The notes beneath the pieces are model-generated. The model was not told where the DNA came from. It did no database searches and saw only the letters and a program-made list of their open reading frames with translations. This document shows positions 21,071 to 34,273 of a stretch of DNA of 64,000 nt, piece after piece. How positions within the stretch are numbered: position 1 is the first letter of the stretch; the number at the start of each line of letters is the position of its first letter. Origin of the DNA: Prosopocoilus inquinatus. Lineage: Eukaryota > Arthropoda > Insecta > Coleoptera > Lucanidae. Made by a program: the position numbers and the translations under genes. The DNA lies in assembly GCA_036172665.1 (NCBI GenBank), contig CM069877.1, positions 22,841,001 to 22,905,000 of the forward strand. Reading direction: 5' to 3'.

Positions 21071-24000
21071 ATGTTATTTGGCGTTTCGATGGACTCCAGT
21101 AACTTTGATGTGAGATACGAAGTTCTCGGACGCAGCTGAAGCTAGAAATAGTTTTAAACGAAACAACACGCATTAGCGTTGTTCCTGTGCTGTATCTAAT
21201 CGATCCTTACTTATCTATCAGGTTATTTGACGTTTCGATGGACTCCAGTAACTCTGATGTGAGATACGACGTTTTCGGACGCAGCAGAAGCTGGAAATAG
21301 TTTTAAACGAAACAACACGTATTAGCGTTGTTCCTGTGATGTATGTAATCGATCCTTACTCATCTATCATGTTATTTGACGTTTGGATGGACTCCAGTAA
21401 CTCTGATGTGAGATACAAAGTTCTCGGACGCAGCAGAAGCTGGAAATAGTTTTAAATGAAACAACACGCATTAGCGTTGTTCCTGTGATGTATCTAATCG
21501 ATCCTTACTCATCTATCATGTTATTTGACGTTTCGATGGACTCTAGTAACTCTGATGTGAGATACGAAGTTTTTGGGCGCAGCAGGAGCTGGAAATAGTT
21601 TTAAACAAAGCAACACGTATTAGCGTTGTTCCTGTGATGTACCTAATCGATCCTTACTCATCTATCATGTTATTTTATGTTTGGATGGACTCCAGTAACT
21701 CTGAAATAGTTTTAAATGAAACAACACGTATTAGCGTTGTTCCTGTGATGTATCTAATCGATCCTTACTCATCTATCATGTTATTTGACGTTTCGATGGA
21801 CTCTAGTAACTCTGATGTGAGATACGAAGTTCTTGGACGCAGCAGGAGCTGGAAATAGTTTTAAACGAAACAACACGTATTAGCGTTGTTCCTGTGATGT
21901 ATCTAATCGATCCTTACTCATCTATCATGTTATTTGGCGTTTCGATGGACCCCAGTAACTCTAATGTAAGATACGAAGTTTTCGGACGCAGCAGAAGCTG
22001 GAAATAGTTTCAAACGAAACAACACGCATTAGCGTTGTACCTGTGATGTATCTAATCGATCCTTACTTAGCTACTATGTTATTTGACGTTTCGATGGACT
22101 CTAGTAACTCTATGGTGAGATACGAAATTTTCGGACGCAGCCGAAGCTGGAAATAGTTTTAAACGAAACAACACGCATTAGCGTTGTTCCTGTGATGTAT
22201 CTAATCGATCCTTACTCATCTATCATGTTATTTGGCGTTTCGATGGACTCCAGTAACTTTGATGTGTGATACGAAGTTCTCGGACGCAGCAGAAGCTGGA
22301 AATAGTTTCAAACGAAACAACACGCATTAGCGTTGTTCCTGTGATGTATCTAATCGATCCTTACTCATCTATCATGTTATTTGGCGTTTCGATGGACTCC
22401 AGTAACTTTCATGTGAGATACGAAGTTTTTGGACGCAGCAGAAGCTGGAAATAGATTTGAACGAAACAACACGTATTAGCGTTGTTCCTGTGATGTATCT
22501 AATCGATCCTTACTTATCTATCAGGTTATTTGACGTTTCGATGGACTCCAGTAACTCTGATGTGAGATACGACGTTTTCGGACGCAGCAGAAGCTGGAAA
22601 TAGTTTTAAACGAAACAACACGTATTAGCGTTGTTCCTGTGATGTATGTAATCGATCCTTACTAATCTATCATGTTATTTGACGTTTGGATGGACTTTGA
22701 TGTGAGATACGAAGTTCTCGGACGCAGCTGTAGCTGGAAATAGTTTTAAATGAAACAACACGTATTAGCGTTGTTCTTGTGATGTATCTAATCGATCCTT
22801 ACTCATCTATCATGTTATTTTACGTTTGGATGGACTCCAGTAACTCTGATGTGAGATACAAAGTTTTTGGACGCAGCAGAAGCTGGAAATAGTTTTGAAC
22901 GAAACAACACGTATTAGCAGTGTTCCTGTGATGTATCTAATCGATCCTTACTTAGCTACTATGTTATTTGACGTTTCGATGGACTCTAGTAACTCTATGG
23001 TGAGATACGAAATTTTCGGACGCAGCAGAAGCTGGAAATAGTTTCAAACGAAACAACACGCATTAGCGTTGTTCCTGTGATGTATCTAATCGATCCTTAC
23101 TCATCTATCATGTTATTTGGCGTTTCGATGGACTCCAGTAACTTTGATGTGAGATACGAAGTTCTCGGACGCAGCTGAAGCTAGAAATAGTTTTAAACGA
23201 AACAACACGCATTAGCGTTGTTCCTGTGCTGTATCTAATCGATCCTTACTTATCTATCAGGTTATTTGACGTTTCGATGGACTCCAGTAACTCTGATGTG
23301 AGATACAAAGTTCTCGGACGCAGCAGAAGCTGGAAATAGTTTTAAATGAAACAACACGCATTAGCGTTGTTCCTGTGATGTATCTAATCGATCCTTACTC
23401 ATCTATCATGTTATTTGACGTTTCGATGGACTCTAGTAACTCTGATGTGAGATACAAAGTTCTTGGACGCAGCAGAAGCTGGAAATAGTTTTAAACGAAA
23501 CAACACGTATTAGCGTTGTTCCTGTGATGTATCTAATCGATCCTTACTCATCTATCATGTTATTTTACGTTTGGATGGACTCCAGTAACTCTGATGTGAG
23601 ATACGAAGTTTTTGGGCGCAGCAGGAGCTGGAAATAGTTTTAAACAAAGCAACACGTATTAGCGTTGTTCCTGTGATGTACCTAATCGATCCTTACTCAT
23701 CTATCATGTTATTTTATGTTTGGATGGACTCCAGTAACTCTGAAATAGTTTTAAATGAAACAACACGTATTAGCGTTGTTCCTGTGATGTATCTAATCGA
23801 TCCTTACTCATCTATCATGTTATTTGACGTTTCGATGGACTCTAGTAACTCTGATGTGAGATACGAAGTTCTTGGACGCAGCAGGAGCTGGAAATAGTTT
23901 TAAACGAAACAACACGTATTAGCGTTGTTCCTGTGATGTATCTAATCGATCCTTACTCATCTATCATGTTATTTGGCGTTTCGATGGACCCCAGTAACTC

Positions 24001-26548
24001 TAATGTAAGATACGAAATTTTCGGACGCAGCAGAAGCTGGAAATAGTTTCAAACGAAACAACACGCATTAGCGTTGTTCCTGTGATGTATCTAATCGATC
24101 CTTACTCATCTATCATGTTATTTGGCGTTTCGATGGACTCCAGTAACTTTGATGTGAGATACGAAGTTCTCGGACGCAGCTGAAGCTAGAAATAGTTTTA
24201 AACGAAACAACACGCATTAGCGTTGTTCCTGTGCTGTATCTAATCGATCCTTACTTATCTATCAGGTTATTTGACGTTTCGATGGACTCCAGTAACTCTG
24301 ATGTGAGATACGACGTTTTCGGACGCAGCAGAAGCTGGAAATAGTTTTAAACGAAACAACACGTATTAGCGTTGTTCCTGTGATGTATGTAATCGATCCT
24401 TACTCATCTATCATGTTATTTGACGTTTGGATGGACTCCAGTAACTCTGATGTGAGATACAAAGTTCTCGGACGCAGCAGAAGCTGGAAATAGTTTTAAA
24501 TGAAACAACACGCATTAGCGTTGTTCCTGTGATGTATCTAATCGATCCTTACTCATCTATCATGTTATTTGACGTTTCGATGGACTCTAGTAACTCTGAT
24601 GTGAGATACGAAGTTTTTGGGCGCAGCAGGAGCTGGAAATAGTTTTAAACAAAGCAACATGTATTAGCGTTGTTCCTGTGATGTACCTAATCGATCCTTA
24701 CTCATCTATCATGTTATTTTATGTTTGGATGGACTCCAGTAACTCTGAAATAGTTTTAAATGAAACAACACGTATTAGCGTTGTTCCTGTGATGTATCTA
24801 ATCGATCCTTACTCATCTATCATGTTATTTGACGTTTCGATGGACTCTAGTAACTCTGATGTGAGATACGAAGTTCTTGGACGCAGCAGGAGCTGGAAAT
24901 AGTTTTAAACGGAACAACACGTATTAGCGTTGTTCCTGTGATGTATCTAATCGATCCTTACTCATCTATCATGTTATTTGGCGTTTCGATGGACCCCAGT
25001 AACTCTAATGTAAGATACGAAATTTTCGGACGCAGCAGAAGCTGGAAATAGTTTCAAACGAAACAACACGCATTAGCGTTGTTCCTGTGATGTATCTAAT
25101 CGATCCTTACTCATCTATCATGTTATTTGGCGTTTCGATGGACTCCAGTAACTTTGATGTGAGATACGAAGTTCTCGGACGCAGCTGAAGCTAGAAATAG
25201 TTTTAAACGAAACAACACGCATTAGCGTTGTTCCTGTGCTGTATCTAATCGATCCTTACTTATCTATCAGGTTATTTGACGTTTCGATGGACTCCAGTAA
25301 CTCTGATGTGAGATACGACGTTTTCGGACGCAGCAGAAGCTGGAAATAGTTTTAAACGAAACAACACGCATTAGCGTTGTTCCTGTGATGTATCTAATCG
25401 ATCCTTACTCATCTATCATGTTATTTGACGTTTCGATGGACTCTAGTAACTCTGATGTGAGATACGAAGTTTTTGGGCGCAGCAGGAGCTGGAAATAGTT
25501 TTAAACGAAACAACACGCATTAGCGTTGTTCCTGTGATGTATCTAATCGATCCTTACTCATCTATCATGTTATTTGGCGTTTCGATGGACTCCAGTAACT
25601 TTGATGTGAGATACAAAGTTTTTGGACGCAGCAGAAGCTGGAAATAGTTTTGAACGAAACAACACGTATTAGCAGTGTTCCTGTGATGTATCTAATCGAT
25701 CCTTACTTAGCTACTATGTTATTTGACGTTTCGATGGACTCTAGTAACTCTATGGTGAGATACGAAATTTTCGGACGCAGCAGAAGCTGGAAATAGTTTT
25801 AAACGAAACAACACGCATTAGCGTTGTTCCTGTGATGTATCTAATCGATCCTTACTCATCTATCATGTTATTTGGCGTTTCGATGGACCCCAGTAACTCT
25901 AATGTAAGATACGAAATTTTCGGACGCAGCAGAAGCTGGAAATAGTTTCAAACGAAACAACACGCATTAGCGTTGTTCCTGTGATGTATCTAATCGATCC
26001 TTACTTAGCTACTATGTTATTTGACGTTTCGATGGACTCTAGTAACTCTATGGTGAGATACGAAATTTTCGGACGCAGCCGAAGCTGGAAATAGTTTTAA
26101 ACGAAACAACACGCATTAGCGTTGTTCCTGTGATGTATCTAATCGATCCTTACTCATCTATCATGTTATTTGGCGTTTCGATGGACTCCAGTAACTTTGA
26201 TGTGAGATACGAAGTTCTCGGACGCAGCAGAAGCTGGAAATAGTTTCAAACGAAACAACACGCATTAGCGTTGTTCCTGTGATGTATCTAATCGATCCTT
26301 ACTCATCTATCATGTTATTTGGCGTTTCGATGGACTCCAGTAACTTTGATGTGAGATACGAAGTTTTTGGACGCATCAGAAGCTGGAAATAGTTTTGAAC
26401 GAAACAACACGTATTAGCGTTGTTCCTGTGATGTATCTAATCGATCCTTACTTATCTATCAGGTTATTTGACGTTTCGATGGACTCCAGTAACTCTGATG
26501 TGAGATACGACGTTTTCGGACGCAGCAGAAGCTGGAAATAGTTTTAAA
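20776..26548 (+). repeat. Higher-order block C, copy 2, one monomer shorter
   Basis: This is the copy of 6,924-12,845 lacking one monomer at about 23,306, where a P-type head runs directly into the ACAAAGTTCTCGG part of a K-type unit. It is therefore a P/K hybrid monomer produced by an in-register exchange. The 3' limit is soft: GCATCAG at 26,374 links this end with 46,910 rather than with block C copy 1. Confidence 0.86.
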
Positions 26549-29500
26549 CGAAACAACACGTATTAGCGTTGTTCCTGTGATGTATGTAATCGATCCTTAC
26601 TAATCTATCATGTTATTTGACGTTTGGATGGACTTTGATGTAAGATACGAAGTTCTCGGACGCAGCTGTAGCTGGAAATAGTTTTAAATGAAACAACACG
26701 TATTAGCGTTGTTCTTGTGATGTATCTAATCGATCCTTACTCATCTATCATGTTATTTGACGTTTCGATGGACTCCAGTAACTCTAATTTGAGATACGAA
26801 ATTTTCGGACGCAGCAGAAGATGGAAATAGTTTTAAATGAAACAACACGCATTAGCGTTGTTCCTGTGATGTATCTAATCGATCCTTACTTATCTATCAT
26901 GTTATTTGACGTTTCGATGGACTCTGGTAACTCTGATGTGAGATACGAAGTTCTTGGGCGCAGCAGGAGCTGGAAATAGTTTTAAACAAAGCAACACGTA
27001 TTAGCGTTGTTCCTGTGATGTATCTAATCGATCCTTACTCATCTATCATGTTATTTTACGTTTGGATGGACTCCAGTAACTCTGATGTGAGATACAAAGT
27101 TTTTGGACGCAGCAGAAGCTGGAAATAGTTTTGAACGAAACAACACGTATTAGCAGTGTTCCTGTGATGTATCTAATCGATCCTTACTTAGCTACTATGT
27201 TATTTGACGTTTCGATGGACTCTAGTAACTCTATGGTGAGATACGAAATTTTCGGACGCAGCAGAAGCTGGAAATAGTTTTAAACGAAACAACACGCATT
27301 AGCGTTGTTCCTGTGATGTATCTAATCGATCCTTACTCATCTATCATGTTATTTGGCGTTTCGATGGACTCCAGTAACTTTGATGTGAGATACGAAGTTC
27401 TCGGACGCAGCTGTAGCTGGAAATAGTTTTAAATGAAACAACACGTATTAGCGTTGTTCCTGTGATGTATCTAATCGATCCTTACTCATCTATCATGTTA
27501 TTTGACGTTTCGATGGACTCTAGTAACTCTGATGTGAGATACGAAGTTCTTGGACGCAGCAGGAGCTGGAAATAGTTTTAAACGAAACAACACGTATTAG
27601 CGTTGTTCCTGTGATGTATCTAATCGATCCTTACTCATCTATCATGTTATTTGGCGTTTCGATGGACCCCAGTAACTCTAATGTAAGATACGAAATTTTC
27701 GGACGCAGCAGAAGCTGGAAATAGTTTCAAACGAAACAACACGCATTAGCGTTGTTCCTGTGATGTATCTAATCGATCCTTACTCATCTATCATGTTATT
27801 TGGCGTTTCGATGGACTCCAGTAACTTTGATGTGAGATACGAAGTTCTCAGACGCAGCTGAAGCTAGAAATAGTTTTAAACGAAACAACACGCATTAACG
27901 TTGTTCCTGTGCTGTATCTAATCGATCCTTACTTATCTATCAGGTTATTTGACGTTTCGATGGACTCCAGTAACTCTGATGTGAGATACGACGTTTTCGG
28001 ACGCAGCAGAAGCTGGAAATAGTTTTAAACGAAACAACACGTATTAGCGTTGTTCCTGTGATGTATGTAATCGATCCTTACTCATCTATCATGTTATTTG
28101 ACGTTTGGATGGACTCCAGTAACTCTGATGTGAGATACAAAGTTCTCGGACGCAGCAGAAGCTGGAAATAGTTTTAAATGAAACAACACGCATTAGCGTT
28201 GTTCCTGTGATGTATCTAATCGATCCTTACTCATCTATCATGTTATTTGACGTTTCGATGGACTCTAGTAACTCTGATGTGAGATACGAAGTTTTTGGGC
28301 GCAGCAGGAGCTGGAAATAGTTTTAAACAAAGCAACACGTATTAGCGTTGTTCCTGTGATGTACCTAATCGATCCTTACTCATCTATCATGTTATTTTAT
28401 GTTTGGATGGACTCCAGTAACTCTGATGTGAGATACAAAATTTTTGGACGCAGCAGAAGCTGGAAATAGTTTTGAACGAAACATCACGTATTAGCGTTGT
28501 TCCTGTGATGTATCTAATCGATCCTTACTTAGCTACTGTTATTTGACGTTTCGATGGACTCCAGTAACTCTATGGTGAGATACGAAATTTTCGGACGCAG
28601 CAGAAGCTGGAAATAGTTTTAAACGGAACAACACGCTTTAGCGTTGTTCCTGTGATGTATCTAATCGATCCTAACTCATCTATCATGTTATTTGGCGTTT
28701 CGATGGACTCTAGTAACTTTGATGTGAGATACGAAGTTCTCGGACGCAGCTGTAGCTGGAAATAGTTTTAAATGAAACAACACGTATTAGCGTTGTTCCT
28801 GTGATGTATCTAATCGATCCTTACTCATCTATCATGTTATTTTACGTTTGGATGGACTCCAGTAACTCTGATGTGAGATACAAAGTTTTCGGACGCAGCA
28901 GAAGCTGGAAATAGTTTTAAATGAAACAACACCTATTAGCGTTGTTCCTGTGATGTATCTAATCGATCCTTACTTATCTATCAGGTTATTTGACGTTTCG
29001 ATGGACTCCAGTAACTCTGATGTGAGATACGACGTTTTCGGACGCAGCAGAAGCTGGAAATAGTTTTAAACGAAACAACACGTATTGGCGTTGTTCCTGT
29101 GACGTATGTAATCGATCCTTACTCATCTATCATGTTATTTGACGTTTGGATGGACTCCAGTAACTCTGATGTGAGATACAAAGTTTTCGGACGCAGCAGA
29201 AGCTGGAAATAGTTTTAAACGAAACAACACGTATTGGCGTTGTTCCTGTGATGTATGTAATCGATCCTTACTCATCTATCATGTTATTTGACGTTGCGAT
29301 GGACTCCAGTAACTCTAATTTGAGATACGAAATTTTCGGACGCAGCAGAAGATGGAAATAGTTTTAAATGAAACAACACGCATTAGCGTTGTTCCTGTGA
29401 TGTATCTAATCGATCCTTACTTATCTATCATGTTATTTGACGTTTCGATGGACTCTGGTAACTCTGATGTGAGATACGAAGTTCTTGGGCGCAGCAGGAG

Positions 29501-32500
29501 CTGGAAATAGTTTTAAACAAAGCAACACGTATTAGCGTTGTTCCTGTGATGTATCTAATCGATCCTTACTCATCTATCATGTTATTTTACGTTTGGATGG
29601 ACTCCAGTAACTCTGATGTGAGATACAAAGTTTTTGGACGCAGCAGAAGCTGGAAATAGTTTTGAACGAAACAACACGTATTAGCTTTATTCCTGTGATG
29701 TATCTAATCGATCCTTACTTAGCTACTATGTTATTTGACGTTTCGATGGACTCCAGTTACTCTATGGTGAGATACGAAATTTTCGGACGCAGCAGAAGTT
29801 GGAAATAGTTTTAAACGAAACAACACGCATTAGCGTTGTTCCTGTGATGTATCTAATCGATCCTTACTCATCTATCATGTTATTTGGCGTTTCGATGGAC
29901 TCCAGTAACTTTGATGTGAGATACGAAGTTTTCGGACGCAGCTGTAGCTGGAAATAGTTTTAAATGAAACAACACGTATTAGCGTTGTTCCTGTGATGTA
30001 TCTAATCGATCCTTACTCATCTATCATGTTATTTTACGTTTGGATGGACTCCAGTAACTCTGATGTGAGATACAAAGTTTTTGGACGCAGCAGAAGCTGG
30101 AAATAGTTTTGAACGAAACAACACGTATTAGCAGTGTTCCTGTGATGTATCTAATCGATCCTTACTTAGCTACTATGTTATTTGACGTTTCGATGGACTC
30201 TAGTAACTCTATGGTGAGATACGAAATTTTCGGACGCAGCAGAAGCTGGAAATAGTTTTAAACGAAACAACACGCATTAGCGTTGTTCCTGTGATGTATC
30301 TAATCGATCCTTACTCATCTATCATGTTATTTGGCGTTTCGATGGACTCCAGTAACTTTGATGTGAGATACGAAGTTCTCGGACGCAGCTGTAGCTGGAA
30401 ATAGTTTTAAATGAAACAACACGTATTAGCGTTGTTCCTGTGATGTATCTAATCGATCCTTACTCATCTATCATGTTATTTGACGTTTCGATGGACTCTA
30501 GTAACTCTGATGTGAGATACGAAGTTCTTGGACGCAGCAGGAGCTGGAAATAGTTTTAAACGAAACAACACGTATTAGCGTTGTTCCTGTGATGTATCTA
30601 ATCGATCCTTACTCATCTATCATGTTATTTGGCGTTTCGATGGACCCCAGTAACTCTAATGTAAGATACGAAATTTTCGGACGCAGCAGAAGCTGGAAAT
30701 AGTTTCAAACGAAACAACACGCATTAGCGTTGTTCCTGTGATGTATCTAATCGATCCTTACTTAGCTACTATGTTATTTGACGTTTCGATGGACTCTAGT
30801 AACTCTATGGTGAGATACGAAATTTTCGGACGCAGCCGAAGCTGGAAATAGTTTTAAACGAAACAACACGCATTAGCGTTGTTCCTGTGATGTATCTAAT
30901 CGATCCTTACTCATCTATCATGTTATTTGGCGTTTCGATGGACTCCAGTAACTTTGATGTGAGATACGAAGTTCTCGGACGCAGCAGAAGCTGGAAATAG
31001 TTTCAAACGAAACAACACGCATTAGCGTTGTTCCTGTGATGTATCTAATCGATCCTTACTCATCTATCATGTTATTTGGCGTTTCGATGGACTCCAGTAA
31101 CTTTGATGTGAGATACGAAGTTTTTGGACGCAGCAGAAGCTGGAAATAGTTTTGAACGAAACAACACGTATTAGCGTTGTTCCTGTGATGTATCTAATCG
31201 ATCCTTACTTATCTATCAGGTTATTTGACGTTTCGATGGACTCCAGTAACTCTGATGTGAGATACGACGTTTTCGGACGCAGCAGAAGCTGGAAATAGTT
31301 TTAAACGAAACAACACGTATTGGCGTTGTTCCTGTGATGTATGTAATCGATCCTTACTAATCTATCATGTTATTTGACGTTTGGATGGACTTTGATGTGA
31401 GATACGAAGTTCTCGGACGCAGCTGTAGCTGGAAATAGTTTTAAATGAAACAACACGTATTAGCGTTGTTCCTGTGATGTATCTAATCGATCCTTACTCA
31501 TCTATCATGTTATTTTACGTTTGGATGGACTCCAGTAACTCTGATGTGAGATACAAAGTTTTTGGACGCAGCAGAAGCTGGAAATAGTTTTGAACGAAAC
31601 AACACGTATTAGCAATGTTCCTGTGATGTATCTAATCGATCCTTACTTAGCTACTATGTTATTTGACGTTTCGATGGACTCTAGTAACTCTATGGTGAGA
31701 TACGAAATTTTCGGACGCAGCAGAAGCTGGAAATAGTTTCAAACGAAACAACACGCATTAGCGTTGTTCCTGTGATGTATCTAATCGATCCTTACTCATC
31801 TATCATGTTACTTGGCGTTTCGATGGACTCCAGTAACTTTGATGTGAGATACGAAGTTCTCGGACGCAGCTGAAGCTAGAAATAGTTTTAAACGAAACAA
31901 CACGCATTAGCGTTGTTCCTGTGCTGTATCTAATCGATCCTTACTTATCTATCAGGTTATTTGACGTTTCGATGGACTCCAGTAACTCTGATGTGAGATA
32001 CGACGTTTTCGGACGCAGCAGAAGCTGGAAATAGTTTTAAACGAAACAACACGTATTAGCGTTGTTCCTGTGATGTATGTAATCGATCCTTACTCATCTA
32101 TCATGTTATTTGACGTTTGGATGGACTCCAGTAACTCTGATGTGAGATACAAAGTTCTCGGACGCAGCAGAAGCTGGAAATAGTTTTAAATGAAACAACA
32201 CGCATTAGCGTTGTTCCTGTGATGTATCTAATCGATCCTTACTCATCTATCATGTTATTTGACGTTTCGATGGACTCTAGTAACTCTGATGTGAGATACG
32301 AAGTTTTTGGGCGCAGCAGGAGCTGGAAATAGTTTTAAACAAAGCAACACGTATTAGCGTTTTTCCTGTGATGTACCTAATCGATCCTTACTCATCTATC
32401 ATGTTATTTTATGTTTGGATGGACTCCAGTAACTCTGAAATAGTTTTAAATGAAACAACACGTATTAGCGTTGTTCCTGTGATGTATCTAATCGATCCTT

Positions 32501-34076
32501 ACTCATCTATCATGTTATTTGACGTTTCGATGGACTCTAGTAACTCTGATGTGAGATACGAAGTTCTTGGACGCAGCAGGAGCTGGAAATAGTTTTAAAC
32601 GAAACAACACGTATTAGCGTTGTTCCTGTGATGTATCTAATCGATCCTTACTCATCTATCATGTTATTTGGCGTTTCGATGGACCCCAGTAACTCTAATG
32701 TAAGATACGAAATTTTCGGACGCAGCAGAAGCTGGAAATAGTTTCAAACGAAACAACACGCATTAGCGTTGTTCCTGTGATGTATCTAATCGATCCTTAC
32801 TTAGCTACTATGTTATTTGACGTTTCGATGGACTCTAGTAACTCTATGGTGAGATACGAAATTTTCGGACGCAGCCGAAGCTGGAAATAGTTTTAAACGA
32901 AACAACACGCATTAGCGTTGTTCCTGTGATGTATCTAATCGATCCTTACTCATCTATCATGTTATTTGGCGTTTCGATGGACTCCAGTAACTTTGATGTG
33001 TGATACGAAGTTCTCGGACGCAGCAGAAGCTGGAAATAGTTTCAAACGAAACAACACGCATTAGCGTTGTTCCTGTGATGTATCTAATCGATCCTTACTC
33101 ATCTATCATGTTATTTGGCGTTTCGATGGACTCCAGTAACTTTGATGTGAGATACGAAGTTTTTGGACGCAGCAGAAGCTGGAAATAGTTTTGAACGAAA
33201 CAACACGTATTAGCGTTGTTCCTGTGATGTATCTAATCGATCCTTACTTATCTATCAGGTTATTTGACGTTTCGATGGACTCCAGTAACTCTGATGTGAG
33301 ATACGACGTTTTCGGACGCAGCAGAAGCTGGAAATAGTTTTAAACGAAACAACACGTATTAGCGTTGTTCCTGTGATGTATGTAATCGATCCTTACTAAT
33401 CTATCATGTTATTTGACGTTTGGATGGACTTTGATGTAAGATACGAAGTTCTCGGACGCAGCTGTAGCTGGAAATAGTTTTAAATGAAACAACACGTATT
33501 AGCGTTGTTCTTGTGATGTATCTAATCGATCCTTACTCATCTATCATGTTATTTGACGTTTCGATGGACTCCAGTAACTCTAATTTGAGATACGAAATTT
33601 TCGGACGCAGCAGAAGATGGAAATAGTTTTAAATGAAACAACACGCATTAGCGTTGTTCCTGTGATGTATCTAATCGATCCTTACTTATCTATCATGTTA
33701 TTTGACGTTTCGATGGACTCTGGTAACTCTGATGTGAGATACGAAGTTCTTGGGCGCAGCAGGAGCTGGAAATAGTTTTAAACAAAGCAACACGTATTAG
33801 CGTTGTTCCTGTGATGTATCTAATCGATCCTTACTCATCTATCATGTTATTTTACGTTTGGATGGACTCCAGTAACTCTGATGTGAGATACAAAGTTTTT
33901 GGACGCAGCAGAAGCTGGAAATAGTTTTGAACGAAACAACACGTATTAGCAGTGTTCCTGTGATGTATCTAATCGATCCTTACTTAGCTACTATGTTATT
34001 TGACGTTTCGATGGACTCTAGTAACTCTATGGTGAGATACGAAATTTTCGGACGCAGCAGAAGCTGGAAATAGTTT
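25978..34076 (+). repeat. Higher-order block D, copy 1 (8.1 kb)
   Basis: The block matches 46,514-54,612 at a constant offset of 20,536 bp. Linked markers are GCATCAG (26,374), GATGTAAG (26,638), CTCAGACG and CATTAACG (27,847-27,900), the 147-bp monomer at 28,527, TTGCG (29,294), the 111-bp monomer at 32,390 and GATGTAAG again at 33,434. The left limit is set by the GTTGTACCTG against GTTGTTCCTG difference, and the right limit by TTTTAAAC against TTTCAAAC. Confidence 0.92.
28080..33141 (+). repeat. Higher-order block A, copy 2
   Basis: This is the counterpart of 1-5,064, with the extra 2-bp deletion at 28,527. It is itself part of the longer 25,978-34,076 segment that recurs 20,536 bp downstream. 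A private base is C at 31,811 (TGTTACTTGG), where both other copies have T. Confidence 0.88.
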
Positions 34077-34130
34077 TAAACGAAACAACACGCATTAGCG
34101 TTGTTCCTGTGATGTATCTAATCGATCCTT

Positions 34131-34273
34131 ACTCATCTATCATGTTATTTGGCGTTTCGATGGACTCCAGTAACTTTGATGTGAGATACGAAGTTCTCGG
34201 ACGCAGCTGGAAATAGTTTTAAATGAAACAACACGTATTAGCGTTGTTCCTGTGATGTATCTAATCGATCCTT
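34131..34273 (+). repeat. 143-bp monomer with 6-bp AGCTG slippage loss (also 39982-40124)
   Basis: CGCAGCTGTAGCTGG has collapsed to CGCAGCTGG, removing one of two AGCTG copies. The only other instance starts at 39982, exactly 5,851 bp downstream, so it was copied as part of the 5.85-kb tandem duplication. It dates that duplication as later than the slippage. Confidence 0.92.
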
